Of a DNA stretch of 64,000 nt, positions 42,918-51,421 are shown in pieces. Each line of letters begins with the position of its first letter. Position 1 is the stretch's first letter. The stretch lies in assembly GCA_963775335.1 (NCBI GenBank), contig CAVZIJ010000005.1:1-64000 (forward strand). The letters run 5' to 3'. The stretch comes from CAVQCX01 sp963775335 (GTDB lineage Bacteria; Pseudomonadota; Gammaproteobacteria; Chromatiales; Chromatiaceae). A program made the position numbers and the translations under genes. The notes beneath the pieces were generated by a model. The model had not been told where the DNA came from. It did no database searches and was given only the letters and a program-made list of their open reading frames with translations.

Positions 42918-43478
42918 ATGAACGGACGATTGATCGTTGCCGGCCTGGTGATCGCCGCCGCCGCGGGCGGCGCGGGGCTTGCCCTCTATCAAGCGCGCAC
43001 CGCCGGTGAGCGCATCGCCGACGCGGCCCCGCAGGCCCTGACCACGGTCCCCGACTTCACCTTTTCCGACCCCGAGGGCCATCCTCACCAATCCAACGAG
43101 TGGATGGGCAAGGTCCTGGTGCTGAATTTCTGGGCAACCTGGTGTCCTCCCTGCCTCCAAGAGGTACCGACGTTCGTGCGGTACCAGAAGTCCTACGGCG
43201 ACAAGGGGCTCCAGTTCGTCGGCATCGCGGTGGATGAGCTAGACGCGGTCCGGGATTTCCGCCGCGCCCACGGCGTCAACTATCCGCTTCTGCTCGGGGA
43301 GACCGACGCCGTGCAGCTCTCTCAACGACTCGGTGATCGCCTCAGCGGCCTACCGTTTACGGTCGTGTTCGACCGCAACGGTCAGGTGCGTTTCCGCCAG
43401 CTCGGAGAGCTGACGGCCGAGATGCTCGATACCCATGTCGTGCCGCTGCTCGGGCTGCCCTCGCCACCGGGGTCCTGA
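42918..43478 (+). CDS. TlpA-like periplasmic thioredoxin
   Basis: This 186-residue membrane-anchored thioredoxin has an N-terminal helix (LIVAGLVIAAAAGGAGLALY) that is probably uncleaved, then VLNFWATWCPPCLQEVPTF with a CPPC active site and a LPFTVVFDRNG cis-Pro loop. Its ATG abuts the dsbD stop, so it is a likely client that DsbD keeps reduced, perhaps for cytochrome c maturation. It could equally be a ResA/CcmG-type protein; the ccm genes are not nearby. Confidence 0.88.
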   Translation: MNGRLIVAGLVIAAAAGGAGLALYQARTAGERIADAAPQALTTVPDFTFSDPEGHPHQSNEWMGKVLVLNFWATWCPPCLQEVPTFVRYQKSYGDKGLQFVGIAVDELDAVRDFRRAHGVNYPLLLGETDAVQLSQRLGDRLSGLPFTVVFDRNGQVRFRQLGELTAEMLDTHVVPLLGLPSPPGS

Positions 43479-43662
43479 CACGACGCCCTTGCGCGGATGG
43501 CGCGATTCCTCGGGCAAAACTGGACAAGATCGGTGCAATCTTCGAGAATTTGCCGATTCAATCAGAGACCCCGTGCCGCCGGCCCTGAGCGCAGATTTCG
43601 GCGGGACGGAAGATTGCCCGCGGCTGCGGGCGCCTACCGCTTCGCGTCGCCCGAGACCATCG

Positions 43663-44115
43663 ATGCCCAGTATCCTCGTACTCAACGGGCCAAACCTGAA
43701 CCTGCTGGGAGCTCGGGAGCCCGAGATCTACGGCGGCGACACCCTGGAGGACATCCGGGGACGGCTCGAGAGCATCGCCGTGGACGCTGGGCATCAGCTG
43801 GAGCTCTTCCAGACCAACGCCGAGCATGAGCTGATCGAGCAGGTTCATCGGGCCCGTCAGGGCTCGGTCGCGTTTATCCTGATCAATCCGGCGGCCTTCA
43901 CCCATACCAGTGTCGCCCTGCGCGACGCGCTGCTCGGCGTCGCCATCCCTTTCATCGAGATCCATCTGTCGAACGTGTTCGCGCGCGAGCCGTTTCGCGC
44001 ACATTCCTATCTTTCCGACATTGCAGTCGGCGTCATCAGCGGACTGGGCTCGCACGGCTATGAGCTGGCGCTGCAAGCCGCGATTCGCAGGCTGCGATCC
44101 GGGCAAACGAGTTAG
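43663..44115 (+). CDS. aroQ: 3-dehydroquinate dehydratase, type II
   Basis: This 150-residue enzyme of the shikimate pathway is a dodecamer. Motifs are LVLNGPNLNLLGAREPEIYG with the catalytic Tyr, FILINPAAFTHTSVALRDAL and IEIHLSNVFAREPFR with the His and Arg of the active site. ATG 43663 is used; the longer frame back to 43435 overlaps the thioredoxin gene and shows no family similarity. The aroQ-accB-accC order is standard. Confidence 0.97.
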   Translation: MPSILVLNGPNLNLLGAREPEIYGGDTLEDIRGRLESIAVDAGHQLELFQTNAEHELIEQVHRARQGSVAFILINPAAFTHTSVALRDALLGVAIPFIEIHLSNVFAREPFRAHSYLSDIAVGVISGLGSHGYELALQAAIRRLRSGQTS

Positions 44116-44127
44116 AGACAGGACCCA

Positions 44128-44580
44128 ATGGACATCAGAAAAGTCAAGAAGCTCATCGAGCTGCTCGAAGAATCCAACATTGCGGAGATCGAGATCCACG
44201 AGGGAGAGGAGTCGGTGCGAATCAGCCGCCACAGCACCCTGGCGCAGCCGCTCATCCCCATGGCTTACGGGCCGCCACAGCCAGCGCCGGCAGCACCCGC
44301 GGCGCCCGGTGCTGCCGCGAAGACCGAAGAGGCTCCCGAGCTCCAAGGGCACCTGGTGCGCTCCCCCATGGTGGGCACTTTCTACCGAGCGCCGTCGCCC
44401 GGGGCCAAGTCCTTCGTCGAAGAGGGAAGCCAAGTCGCAGAGGGAGATACCCTGTGCATCATCGAGGCGATGAAGATCCTCAACCAGATCGAGACGGACA
44501 AGGGGGGCAAGGTCACGCGCATCCTGGTCGAGAACGGCCAGCCGGTGGAATACAACCAGCCTCTGTTCGTCATCGCGTAG
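44128..44580 (+). CDS. accB: Biotin carboxyl carrier protein of acetyl-CoA carboxylase
   Basis: This 150-residue AccB has an N-terminal dimerisation part (MDIRKVKKLIELLEESN), a Pro/Ala linker (about 50-70) and a biotinyl domain with LCIIEAMKILNQIE, whose Lys carries biotin. It starts 12 bp after aroQ and precedes accC by 25 bp. Confidence 0.97.
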   Translation: MDIRKVKKLIELLEESNIAEIEIHEGEESVRISRHSTLAQPLIPMAYGPPQPAPAAPAAPGAAAKTEEAPELQGHLVRSPMVGTFYRAPSPGAKSFVEEGSQVAEGDTLCIIEAMKILNQIETDKGGKVTRILVENGQPVEYNQPLFVIA

Positions 44581-44605
44581 CCCTGGGCGCACGCAGAACA
44601 TTGCC

Positions 44606-45946
44606 ATGATAGAGAAGATCGTTATCGCCAACCGCGGCGAGATCGCCCTGCGGATTCTCAGGGCCTGCCGCGAGCTCGGCATCAAGACGGTGGCTGTCCA
44701 TTCCGAGGCCGACCGCGACCTCAAGCACGTGCGGCTGGCGGACGAATCGGTCTGCATCGGCCCCGCCTCGTCCGCCGAGAGCTACCTCAACATCCCTGCG
44801 ATCATCAGCGCGGCAGAGGTCACCGACTCCGTCGCCATTCACCCGGGCTACGGATTCCTCTCGGAGAACGCGGACTTCGCGGAGCGCGTCGAGAACAGCG
44901 GGTTCATCTTCATCGGCCCGCGCCCCGAGAACATCCGGCTGATGGGCGACAAGGTCTCGGCGATCAGCGCCATGCAGAAGGCCGGCGTGCCCTGTGTCCC
45001 GGGCTCCGACGGCCCGTTGGACGAAGACCCCGAGCGCACGATCGGGCTGGCCCGCGAGATCGGCTTCCCGCTGATCGTCAAGGCCGCCGGCGGGGGAGGC
45101 GGACGCGGCATGCGGGTCGTGCATTCCGAGGCGACCCTGCTGAGCGCGGTGTCGGTCACCCGCGCCGAGGCCGGGGCCGCGTTCGGCAACAACATGGTTT
45201 ATCTGGAGAGGTTCCTGGAGAACCCACGCCATGTGGAGTTCCAGGTGCTCGCCGACGAGCACGGCAACGCCATCCACCTAGGCGAGCGCGATTGCTCCAT
45301 GCAGCGGCGCCACCAGAAGGTGGTCGAGGAGGCGCCGGCACCCGGCATCAGTGACAAGCAGCGGCACACCATCGGAGAGCGCTGTGCCGAGGCCTGCCGG
45401 CAGATCGGATATCGCGGCGCCGGTACCTTTGAATTCCTGTACGAGAATGGAGAGTTCTTCTTTATCGAGATGAACACCCGCGTGCAGGTCGAGCACCCTG
45501 TGACTGAGCTGATCACCGGCGTCGACATCGTCAAGGAGCAGATCCTCATCGCCTCCGGCGACCCACTGCGCTACCAGCAGCGGGACATCCACTGGCGGGG
45601 ACACGCGGTAGAGTGTCGGATCAACGCCGAGGATCCGAGGAGCTTCATGCCTTCCCCGGGCACGATCGAGCGCCTGCACATACCGGGCGGACCGGGCATC
45701 CGTGTGGACAGCCACATCTATAGCGGCTACCGCGTCCCGCCCTACTACGACTCCATGATCGGCAAGCTGATCGCCTACGGCGAGACACGGGCCAGCGCCC
45801 TCGCACGCATGCGCACGGCCCTCAGCGAGATGGTGGTCGAAGGCATCAAGACCAACATCCCGTTGCACCAGGAGATCCTACGTGACTCGGCCTTCGAGCA
45901 AGGCGGCACCAACATCCATTATCTGGAAAAAAAGCTCGGTCTCTGA
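44606..45946 (+). CDS. accC: Biotin carboxylase of acetyl-CoA carboxylase
   Basis: This 446-residue ATP-grasp enzyme carboxylates biotin on AccB, the first step of fatty acid synthesis. It shows IVIANRGEIALRILRACRE, the ATP-binding loop AAGGGGGRGMRVVH, FIEMNTRVQVEHPVTELITG and the CRINAEDP segment. Length equals E. coli AccC (449). prmA follows after 71 bp. Confidence 0.98.
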   Translation: MIEKIVIANRGEIALRILRACRELGIKTVAVHSEADRDLKHVRLADESVCIGPASSAESYLNIPAIISAAEVTDSVAIHPGYGFLSENADFAERVENSGFIFIGPRPENIRLMGDKVSAISAMQKAGVPCVPGSDGPLDEDPERTIGLAREIGFPLIVKAAGGGGGRGMRVVHSEATLLSAVSVTRAEAGAAFGNNMVYLERFLENPRHVEFQVLADEHGNAIHLGERDCSMQRRHQKVVEEAPAPGISDKQRHTIGERCAEACRQIGYRGAGTFEFLYENGEFFFIEMNTRVQVEHPVTELITGVDIVKEQILIASGDPLRYQQRDIHWRGHAVECRINAEDPRSFMPSPGTIERLHIPGGPGIRVDSHIYSGYRVPPYYDSMIGKLIAYGETRASALARMRTALSEMVVEGIKTNIPLHQEILRDSAFEQGGTNIHYLEKKLGL

Positions 45947-46017
45947 GGCTCACCGGGACCATCCGACGATCCACACCGATCTGCGCGCTGAGATACCCTT
46001 CGGCCTCTCCGCCCCCC

Positions 46018-46914
46018 ATGGCCTGGCTGCAGCTGTCGCTGGTGGTCCCGAAGGAGCGGGCGCCTCTCATCGAGGCCCTGCTCGAGTCCCTCGGCGCCTT
46101 GTCGGTCACCTTCGGAGACGCCGGGGACAACCCGCTGCTCGAGCCCCCACCGGGGAGCACCGAGCTCTGGGACAGCACCCGGGTCACCGGGCTGTTCCCG
46201 GGCGACTGTGACGCCGACGAGCTGCGCGCCCGGATAGGACAGGGTCTGGGCCCCGAGATCTCCGCACCCGTGCAACTGGAGCGCCTCGCGGACCAGGCCT
46301 GGGAACGCGCTTGGATGGACGCATTCCAACCGATGCAGTTCGGACACCGGCTCTGGATCCGCCCGAGCGGGCATCGGGTCGACAGCCCCGGGGCCGTGGT
46401 CGTCGACCTGGACCCCGGCCTGGCGTTTGGCACCGGCACCCACCCTACCACCGCCTTGTGTCTGCGCTGGCTCGACCAGGCCGAGCTCGCGGGTCGCACG
46501 GTCCTGGACTACGGCTGCGGCTCCGGGATCCTCGCCGTGGCCGCCCTCAAGCTCGGCGCCGCCAGGGCACTCGGTGTCGACCATGACTTCCAGGCGCTGG
46601 AGGCCAGCGCCGAGAATGCACGCAAGAACAGCGTTGCCGACAGGCTCGGCCTCTGTGCGCCGGGCGCCCTACCCGGCGGACCCTACGATCTGGTGCTCGC
46701 CAACATCCTCGCGGGCACCCTGATCGAGCTGGCACCACGCCTGACGGGGCTGGTCCGCCTCGGCGGAGACCTGGTGCTCTCCGGGGTGTTGGCTGAACAG
46801 ACCGAGGCGGTCTACGAAGCATACGCGGCAAGCTTCGACCTGTTGGAGACCTTGTCGGCAGAGAGTTGGGCACTCCTGGCCTTGCGACGGCGCCAGGCCG
46901 TCGAAGCGATCTGA
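46018..46914 (+). CDS. prmA: Ribosomal protein L11 methyltransferase
   Basis: This 298-residue PrmA trimethylates L11. It has an N-terminal L11-recognition domain (MAWLQLSLVVPKERAPLIEA) and a SAM-binding domain with AFGTGTHPTTALCLRWL, VLDYGCGSGILAVAALKLGA and DLVLANILAGTLIELAP. accC-prmA linkage is common in gammaproteobacteria. Confidence 0.97.
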   Translation: MAWLQLSLVVPKERAPLIEALLESLGALSVTFGDAGDNPLLEPPPGSTELWDSTRVTGLFPGDCDADELRARIGQGLGPEISAPVQLERLADQAWERAWMDAFQPMQFGHRLWIRPSGHRVDSPGAVVVDLDPGLAFGTGTHPTTALCLRWLDQAELAGRTVLDYGCGSGILAVAALKLGAARALGVDHDFQALEASAENARKNSVADRLGLCAPGALPGGPYDLVLANILAGTLIELAPRLTGLVRLGGDLVLSGVLAEQTEAVYEAYAASFDLLETLSAESWALLALRRRQAVEAI

Positions 46915-46956
46915 TAGCATGAAGCATCCTCAGGGCCAAGCCGGACCGCCTCTGCC

Positions 46957-48006
46957 ATGCTGACGCAGTGTCCCGATTGCCACACGCTGTTTCGCATCCG
47001 CGATGAGCAGCTGCGCGCGGCCGATGGGCGGGCGCGCTGCTGCCGCTGTAACAGCGTGTTCGACGCCCTGGCCAATCTGAGGGAGGAAGAGGATCCGGCC
47101 CCGCGGCGAGGTGTGTCGACGCGGCGGCGGTCCTATGCTTCGCTGCCGCCTCCCCCGGTGCCCGAGGGGCGGGCGGTTCCCCGGCCGTTGACCCCTGGTG
47201 GCGGGGAGCCCGTCCCAACGGTGGTCGGCGCCGCAACGGGCGAGCCGATCATGGCGCCGCCCGAACCTCCCGCCACGGAGTCGACGGCAGTCCCCGTCTC
47301 GACCCGGGCTACGTACGCCACCCCGGCCTCCCCGATTGCCGAGACCGAGCCAGACCTGGCGGCCGAGTCTCTGGATGAGGACACCGAGCCCAGGTTCGCC
47401 GGGCCGTTCACCGTCGAGCCCGATGCCGAGCCCGATGCCGAGCCCTTCGAGATTCCCGAAGACCTCCCGGAGATCGAGCCTTCCGAGGAGGTGCCGACCC
47501 CGGCCTGGACCGACGAGACCGACCCACCGCCGGGGCCGTCGGCCTGGGCGCAGCTCGGGTGGGGCCTGGGCGCCTTGCTACTGCTTTGCGCCGCGGCCGC
47601 TCAAGTGCTCTGGTGGGACCGTGATGCTCTCGCTCAAACGGTTCAGGGACGCCGCATCGTAGAGCCGTTCTGCGCGCTCCTCGGCTGCAAGGTGGCCCCG
47701 CGCCGCGCCCTCGACCGCATCCGCGTCCTCAGCCGCGATGTAAGCCCTCACCCTACCCAGCCCCAAGCCCTTCTTGTCATGCTGGTCATGTCCAACGAGG
47801 CCGCTTTCGCCCAGCCGTTCCCATTGCTGCAGATCACCCTCTATGACGAGCAAGAGCGACCTGTCGGCCAGCGCCGGTTCACGCCTCAGGAATACTTGGG
47901 CGTGGTGGACGTCCCGCAGATGAAGCCCGACCAAGCGGTGTACGTGCGCCTGGACCTGGTCGATCCGGGAAGAGCGGTGACCGGATTCCGGTTCGATTTT
48001 CTCTAG
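46957..48006 (+). CDS. Zinc-ribbon and DUF3426 membrane protein
   Basis: This 349-residue protein begins with an MJ0042-type zinc ribbon (TQCPDCHTLFRIRDEQL, CCRCNSVFD). An acidic, Pro-rich linker of about 150 residues with a PDAEPDAEP repeat follows, then one transmembrane helix (LGWGLGALLLLCAAAAQVLW) and a periplasmic DUF3426 domain (ALLVMLVMSNEAAFAQPFPL onward). This layout is conserved next to prmA in gamma- and betaproteobacteria and its function is unknown. The zinc ribbon is cytoplasmic. Confidence 0.88.
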   Translation: MLTQCPDCHTLFRIRDEQLRAADGRARCCRCNSVFDALANLREEEDPAPRRGVSTRRRSYASLPPPPVPEGRAVPRPLTPGGGEPVPTVVGAATGEPIMAPPEPPATESTAVPVSTRATYATPASPIAETEPDLAAESLDEDTEPRFAGPFTVEPDAEPDAEPFEIPEDLPEIEPSEEVPTPAWTDETDPPPGPSAWAQLGWGLGALLLLCAAAAQVLWWDRDALAQTVQGRRIVEPFCALLGCKVAPRRALDRIRVLSRDVSPHPTQPQALLVMLVMSNEAAFAQPFPLLQITLYDEQERPVGQRRFTPQEYLGVVDVPQMKPDQAVYVRLDLVDPGRAVTGFRFDFL

Positions 48007-48547
48007 CGAGACCCTCGAAGAGAGATTTCCCCGGACCTGACAGGCCGCATCGCGCAGCCCAGCCAACCTGCCGTTACCAGGGCTTTCAACTGGTTAGATC
48101 AGCCCGCCGGTTAGATAAACCCCATCATTAAATAATGACGTATTTCAACGGCCCGCAAGGCTCACATGGAAGCCACTGAACGGACTTTGCTTGCCCGCGC
48201 TTTGGCGGTAGTATGATCGCCCCTCCCCGTTGCCGAACCTCCGAAGAGAGGCGAGGCTCCGCCATGCGGACCGGGCGATTGGAACCGACGAACAACTGGG
48301 TGCTGGTGGCTGCGACCAAAACGGACGATTGTCCGTCGCGCGCGCCCCGGGCAGCGGTATTGCAGCTCGGCGCATCATCAGGCGCCGAGCCGCGGGCCGA
48401 TCTATCGGACACAACCGGGATTTGGGCGCCGCAGCTCGGGCAGCTGTCGAAACGCCGCGCACCGGCGGGACGGGGCGCCGAAGGACAAGCGGGGTGGGCT
48501 GATCGACACCAGCGTCGACCGGCCGGTGAATAAGGGGGATTCGCGGC
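48007..48547. other. Gap before fis; dusB absent; possible promoter
   Basis: These 541 bp lie where dusB usually sits, but no tRNA-dihydrouridine synthase frame is present. Landmarks are two copies of GGTTAGAT (near 48092 and 48111), an A+T-rich inverted repeat TCATTAAATAATGA (near 48124-48137), and a promoter-like TTGCTT (48187) with TAGTAT (48209) 16 bp apart pointing to fis. GAATAAGGGGGATTCGCGGC just before fis includes its ribosome site. Confidence 0.45.
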
Positions 48548-48844
48548 ATGACCACGCAGCTGACCGCCACGCGGAGGCACCATTCCGAGCAGCTCGCCGT
48601 CACGGAGCGCACCGGGCGAGAGACACTCCAAGAGTGTGTCCGCCAGGCGCTGCAACAGTATTTTTCGCAGCTCGGCGATCACCGCCCGAGCGAGCTCTAC
48701 CAGCTGGTGATGTGCGAGGTCGAGCAGCCCCTTTTCGAGACCGTCATGATCCACGTCGGTGGCAACCAGACCAGGGCCGCCGCAATTCTCGGCATCAGTC
48801 GGGGCACCCTGCGCAAGAAGCTTGAGAAGTACGGTTTGGGCTGA
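48548..48844 (+). CDS. fis: DNA-binding protein Fis
   Basis: This 98-residue nucleoid protein and regulator (E. coli Fis 98 residues) has ETLQECVRQALQQYFSQLGD in the dimer core and ends with the helix-turn-helix NQTRAAAILGISRGTLRKKL. Fis bends DNA and activates rRNA promoters. Here it is followed by purH after 71 bp but is not preceded by dusB, so it probably has its own promoter in the long gap. Confidence 0.95.
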   Translation: MTTQLTATRRHHSEQLAVTERTGRETLQECVRQALQQYFSQLGDHRPSELYQLVMCEVEQPLFETVMIHVGGNQTRAAAILGISRGTLRKKLEKYGLG

Positions 48845-48915
48845 ATCCCTCCACCAGTAAGACCCCGACCCCGGCAAGCTCGGAGCCAGGGCTATGCAGA
48901 TCAGGAAACCCAATC

Positions 48916-50475
48916 ATGACAGCCATCAAGAGAGCCCTTATCAGCGTGTCCGACAAGACCGGCGTCCTCGGCTTCGCCCAGGCGCTGAGCCGGCAAGGGG
49001 TGGAGATCCTTTCCACAGGAGGGACCGCTCGGCTGCTTGCCGAGCATGGCGTCGCAGTCGTCGAAGTCGGCCAGTACACGGGCTTTCCCGAAATGATGGA
49101 TGGGCGCCTCAAGACCCTGCATCCGAAGATCCACGGTGGGATACTGGGAAGGCGCGGCACGGATGACGAAGCGATGGCCAAGCACGGCATCGGCCCAATC
49201 GATCTGGTCGCGGTGAACCTCTATCCGTTCGAGCAGACCGTATCCCAATCAAGCTGTACCCTGGAGACGGCCATCGAGAATATCGACATCGGGGGTCCGA
49301 CGATGCTACGCGCGGCGGCCAAGAACCACCGGGATGTCACGGTCGTCGTCGACGCGGCGGACTACCAGCGCGTGATCGAAGAGATGGAGGGTAATGCCGG
49401 GGCGGTCGGAGAGGCGCTGCGCTTCGATCTGGCGGTGAAGGCCTTCGAGCACACCGCTCGCTATGACGGGGCCATCGCCAATTGGCTCGGCGTCCGCGTC
49501 GGGGAGGCGCCGACGTTGTTTCCTCGCACCTTCAATCTGCAGTTTGTCAGGGCCCAGGGCATGCGCTACGGGGAGAATCCCCACCAGAAGGCGGCGTTCT
49601 ACGTGGAGCGCGACTGTGAAGAGGTATCGGTGGCGACGGCGCGTCAGCTGCAGGGCAAGGAGCTCAGCTACAACAACATCGCCGACACAGACGCAGCGCT
49701 GGAGTGCGTCAAGCAGTTCGACGAAGGCCCCGCCTGCGTGATCGTCAAGCACGCCAATCCCTGCGGAGTCGCCATCGGCGCGACCCTGCTCGAGGCGTAC
49801 CAACGCGCATTCTCGACGGACCCGGAGTCCGCCTTCGGCGGCATCATCGCTTTCAACCAGGAGCTCGATGCGAAGACCGCCCAGGCGATCGTCGAGGCAC
49901 AATTCGTCGAAGTCATCATTGCCCCCGCCGTGTCCGAGGCCGCGGCGCAGACAATCGCAACCAAGAAGAACGTGCGCCTGCTCCACTGCGGAGCCTGGAA
50001 CGTCGAGGAGACCCACCGCCTGGACTTCAAGCGCGTGAACGAAGGTCTGCTGGTCCAGGAGGCCGACCTGCGCCTCACCGCCCACATCGAGGTCGTCACC
50101 CGGCGAGCCCCTACGGCGAAGGAGATGGAGGACCTGGTCTTCACCTGGCGGGTTGCCAAGTTCGTCAAGTCCAACGCGATCGTTTACGGCCGCGACCGCA
50201 TGACCATCGGCATCGGCGCCGGACAGATGAGCCGCGTGAACTCTGCGCGCATCGCTGGGATCAAGGCCGAGCAGGCCGGGTTACAGGTCAAGGGATCGGT
50301 GATGGCCTCCGACGCCTTCTTCCCGTTCCGTGACGGCATCGACCAGGCAGCGAAGGCCGGCATCGGCGCGGTGATTCAACCCGGCGGCTCGGTGCGCGAC
50401 GAAGAGGTGATCGCCGCAGCCGACGAGCACGACATGGCGATGGTGCTCACCGGCATGCGCCACTTCCGACACTGA
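48916..50475 (+). CDS. purH: Bifunctional AICAR transformylase/IMP cyclohydrolase
   Basis: This 519-residue enzyme catalyses the last two steps of IMP synthesis. The N-terminal cyclohydrolase part has ALISVSDKTGVLGFAQAL and HPKIHGGILGRR. The transformylase part has ELSYNNIADTDAALECV, CVIVKHANPCGVAIG and SDAFFPFRDGIDQAAKAG. Length and motifs agree with E. coli PurH (529). It forms a group with lpxA-like and purD. Confidence 0.98.
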   Translation: MTAIKRALISVSDKTGVLGFAQALSRQGVEILSTGGTARLLAEHGVAVVEVGQYTGFPEMMDGRLKTLHPKIHGGILGRRGTDDEAMAKHGIGPIDLVAVNLYPFEQTVSQSSCTLETAIENIDIGGPTMLRAAAKNHRDVTVVVDAADYQRVIEEMEGNAGAVGEALRFDLAVKAFEHTARYDGAIANWLGVRVGEAPTLFPRTFNLQFVRAQGMRYGENPHQKAAFYVERDCEEVSVATARQLQGKELSYNNIADTDAALECVKQFDEGPACVIVKHANPCGVAIGATLLEAYQRAFSTDPESAFGGIIAFNQELDAKTAQAIVEAQFVEVIIAPAVSEAAAQTIATKKNVRLLHCGAWNVEETHRLDFKRVNEGLLVQEADLRLTAHIEVVTRRAPTAKEMEDLVFTWRVAKFVKSNAIVYGRDRMTIGIGAGQMSRVNSARIAGIKAEQAGLQVKGSVMASDAFFPFRDGIDQAAKAGIGAVIQPGGSVRDEEVIAAADEHDMAMVLTGMRHFRH

Positions 50476-50505
50476 GGGGGGCGGCTGAACGGGTAGTATT
50501 TTGCC

Positions 50506-51279
50506 ATGGGGATACATCCCACTGCCGTCATCGACCCGGGCGCCGACCTACACCCCAGCGTGGAGGTAGGGCCCTACACGATCATCGAGAGAGACGTCAG
50601 GATCGGCGAAGGCAGCGTTCTGGAGAGCTGTGTGCGCGTCTACGCGGGAACCCGCATGGGCCGATTCAATCGGGTGCATCACAGTGCCGTGATCGGTGCC
50701 GCACCCCAGGATCTGAGCTTCGACCCGTCTTGCGCAACGACCCTGGAGATCGGGGACCGGAACACCTTTCGAGAGCTCGTGAGCGTCCATCGCGGATCCA
50801 AAGAGCAGTTCACCTCTATCGGCGACGACAACTACCTCATGGCCCTGTCTCATGTCGCCCATGATTGCCGAATCGGCGACCGCAACATCTTCGCCAATGG
50901 CGCGACCCTGGGCGGTCACGTGCGGGTCGACCACCACGTCTTCCTCTCCGGGCACACCGCGATGCACCAGTTCTGTCGTATTGGCGCCTATGCCATGGTG
51001 GCGGGGGTCAGCGGGGTGCCCCAGGACGTCCCGCCCTTCGTGACCGTCGATGGGCACCGCGCATCGATCGTCGGACTCAACCTGGTCGGGCTGCGCCGGG
51101 CCGGCTTCGACCAGACTCGCCGCACGGCAATCAAACGGGCCTATCGGATCATCTACAAGAGCGGTGTCGGGCTTGCAGACGCTTTAACGCAGCTGCGCTC
51201 CCAAGCGCCTAGCGAGGACATCGCGCAGATCATCCAATTCTTCGAATCGAGCAAGCGGGGTGTCGTTTCGCACCGGTAG
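50506..51279 (+). CDS. lpxA: LpxA-family acyl-ACP--UDP-GlcNAc O-acyltransferase
   Basis: This 257-residue left-handed beta-helix enzyme begins with IHPTAVIDPGADLHPSVEVG and has the catalytic His in MALSHVAHDCRIG, ATLGGHVRVDHHVFLSGHTA and the C-terminal helical domain from GLRRAGFDQTRRTAIKRAYR. LpxA adds the first 3-hydroxyacyl chain in lipid A synthesis. It lies between purH and purD, away from any lpxD-fabZ-lpxB, so it may be a second copy with a different acyl chain or acceptor rather than the housekeeping one. Confidence 0.85.
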   Translation: MGIHPTAVIDPGADLHPSVEVGPYTIIERDVRIGEGSVLESCVRVYAGTRMGRFNRVHHSAVIGAAPQDLSFDPSCATTLEIGDRNTFRELVSVHRGSKEQFTSIGDDNYLMALSHVAHDCRIGDRNIFANGATLGGHVRVDHHVFLSGHTAMHQFCRIGAYAMVAGVSGVPQDVPPFVTVDGHRASIVGLNLVGLRRAGFDQTRRTAIKRAYRIIYKSGVGLADALTQLRSQAPSEDIAQIIQFFESSKRGVVSHR

Positions 51280-51421
51280 CGCCACGCGGGTCGACGCTGC
51301 ACGCCAACCCGCCTCCGATCGGTGCTCAAGGCGCTCGAGCGGAGACGTTGACGGCGAGGACTCTGGCGCAACGGAGACCGCGCAGCGCCTAGTGATCGAC
51401 ATCTGAGAACAGGACTGAGCC

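Noticed and set aside
48128..48913. 261-codon minus-strand frame covering the fis region
   Set aside because: It is antisense to an unmistakable fis gene and has no family features.
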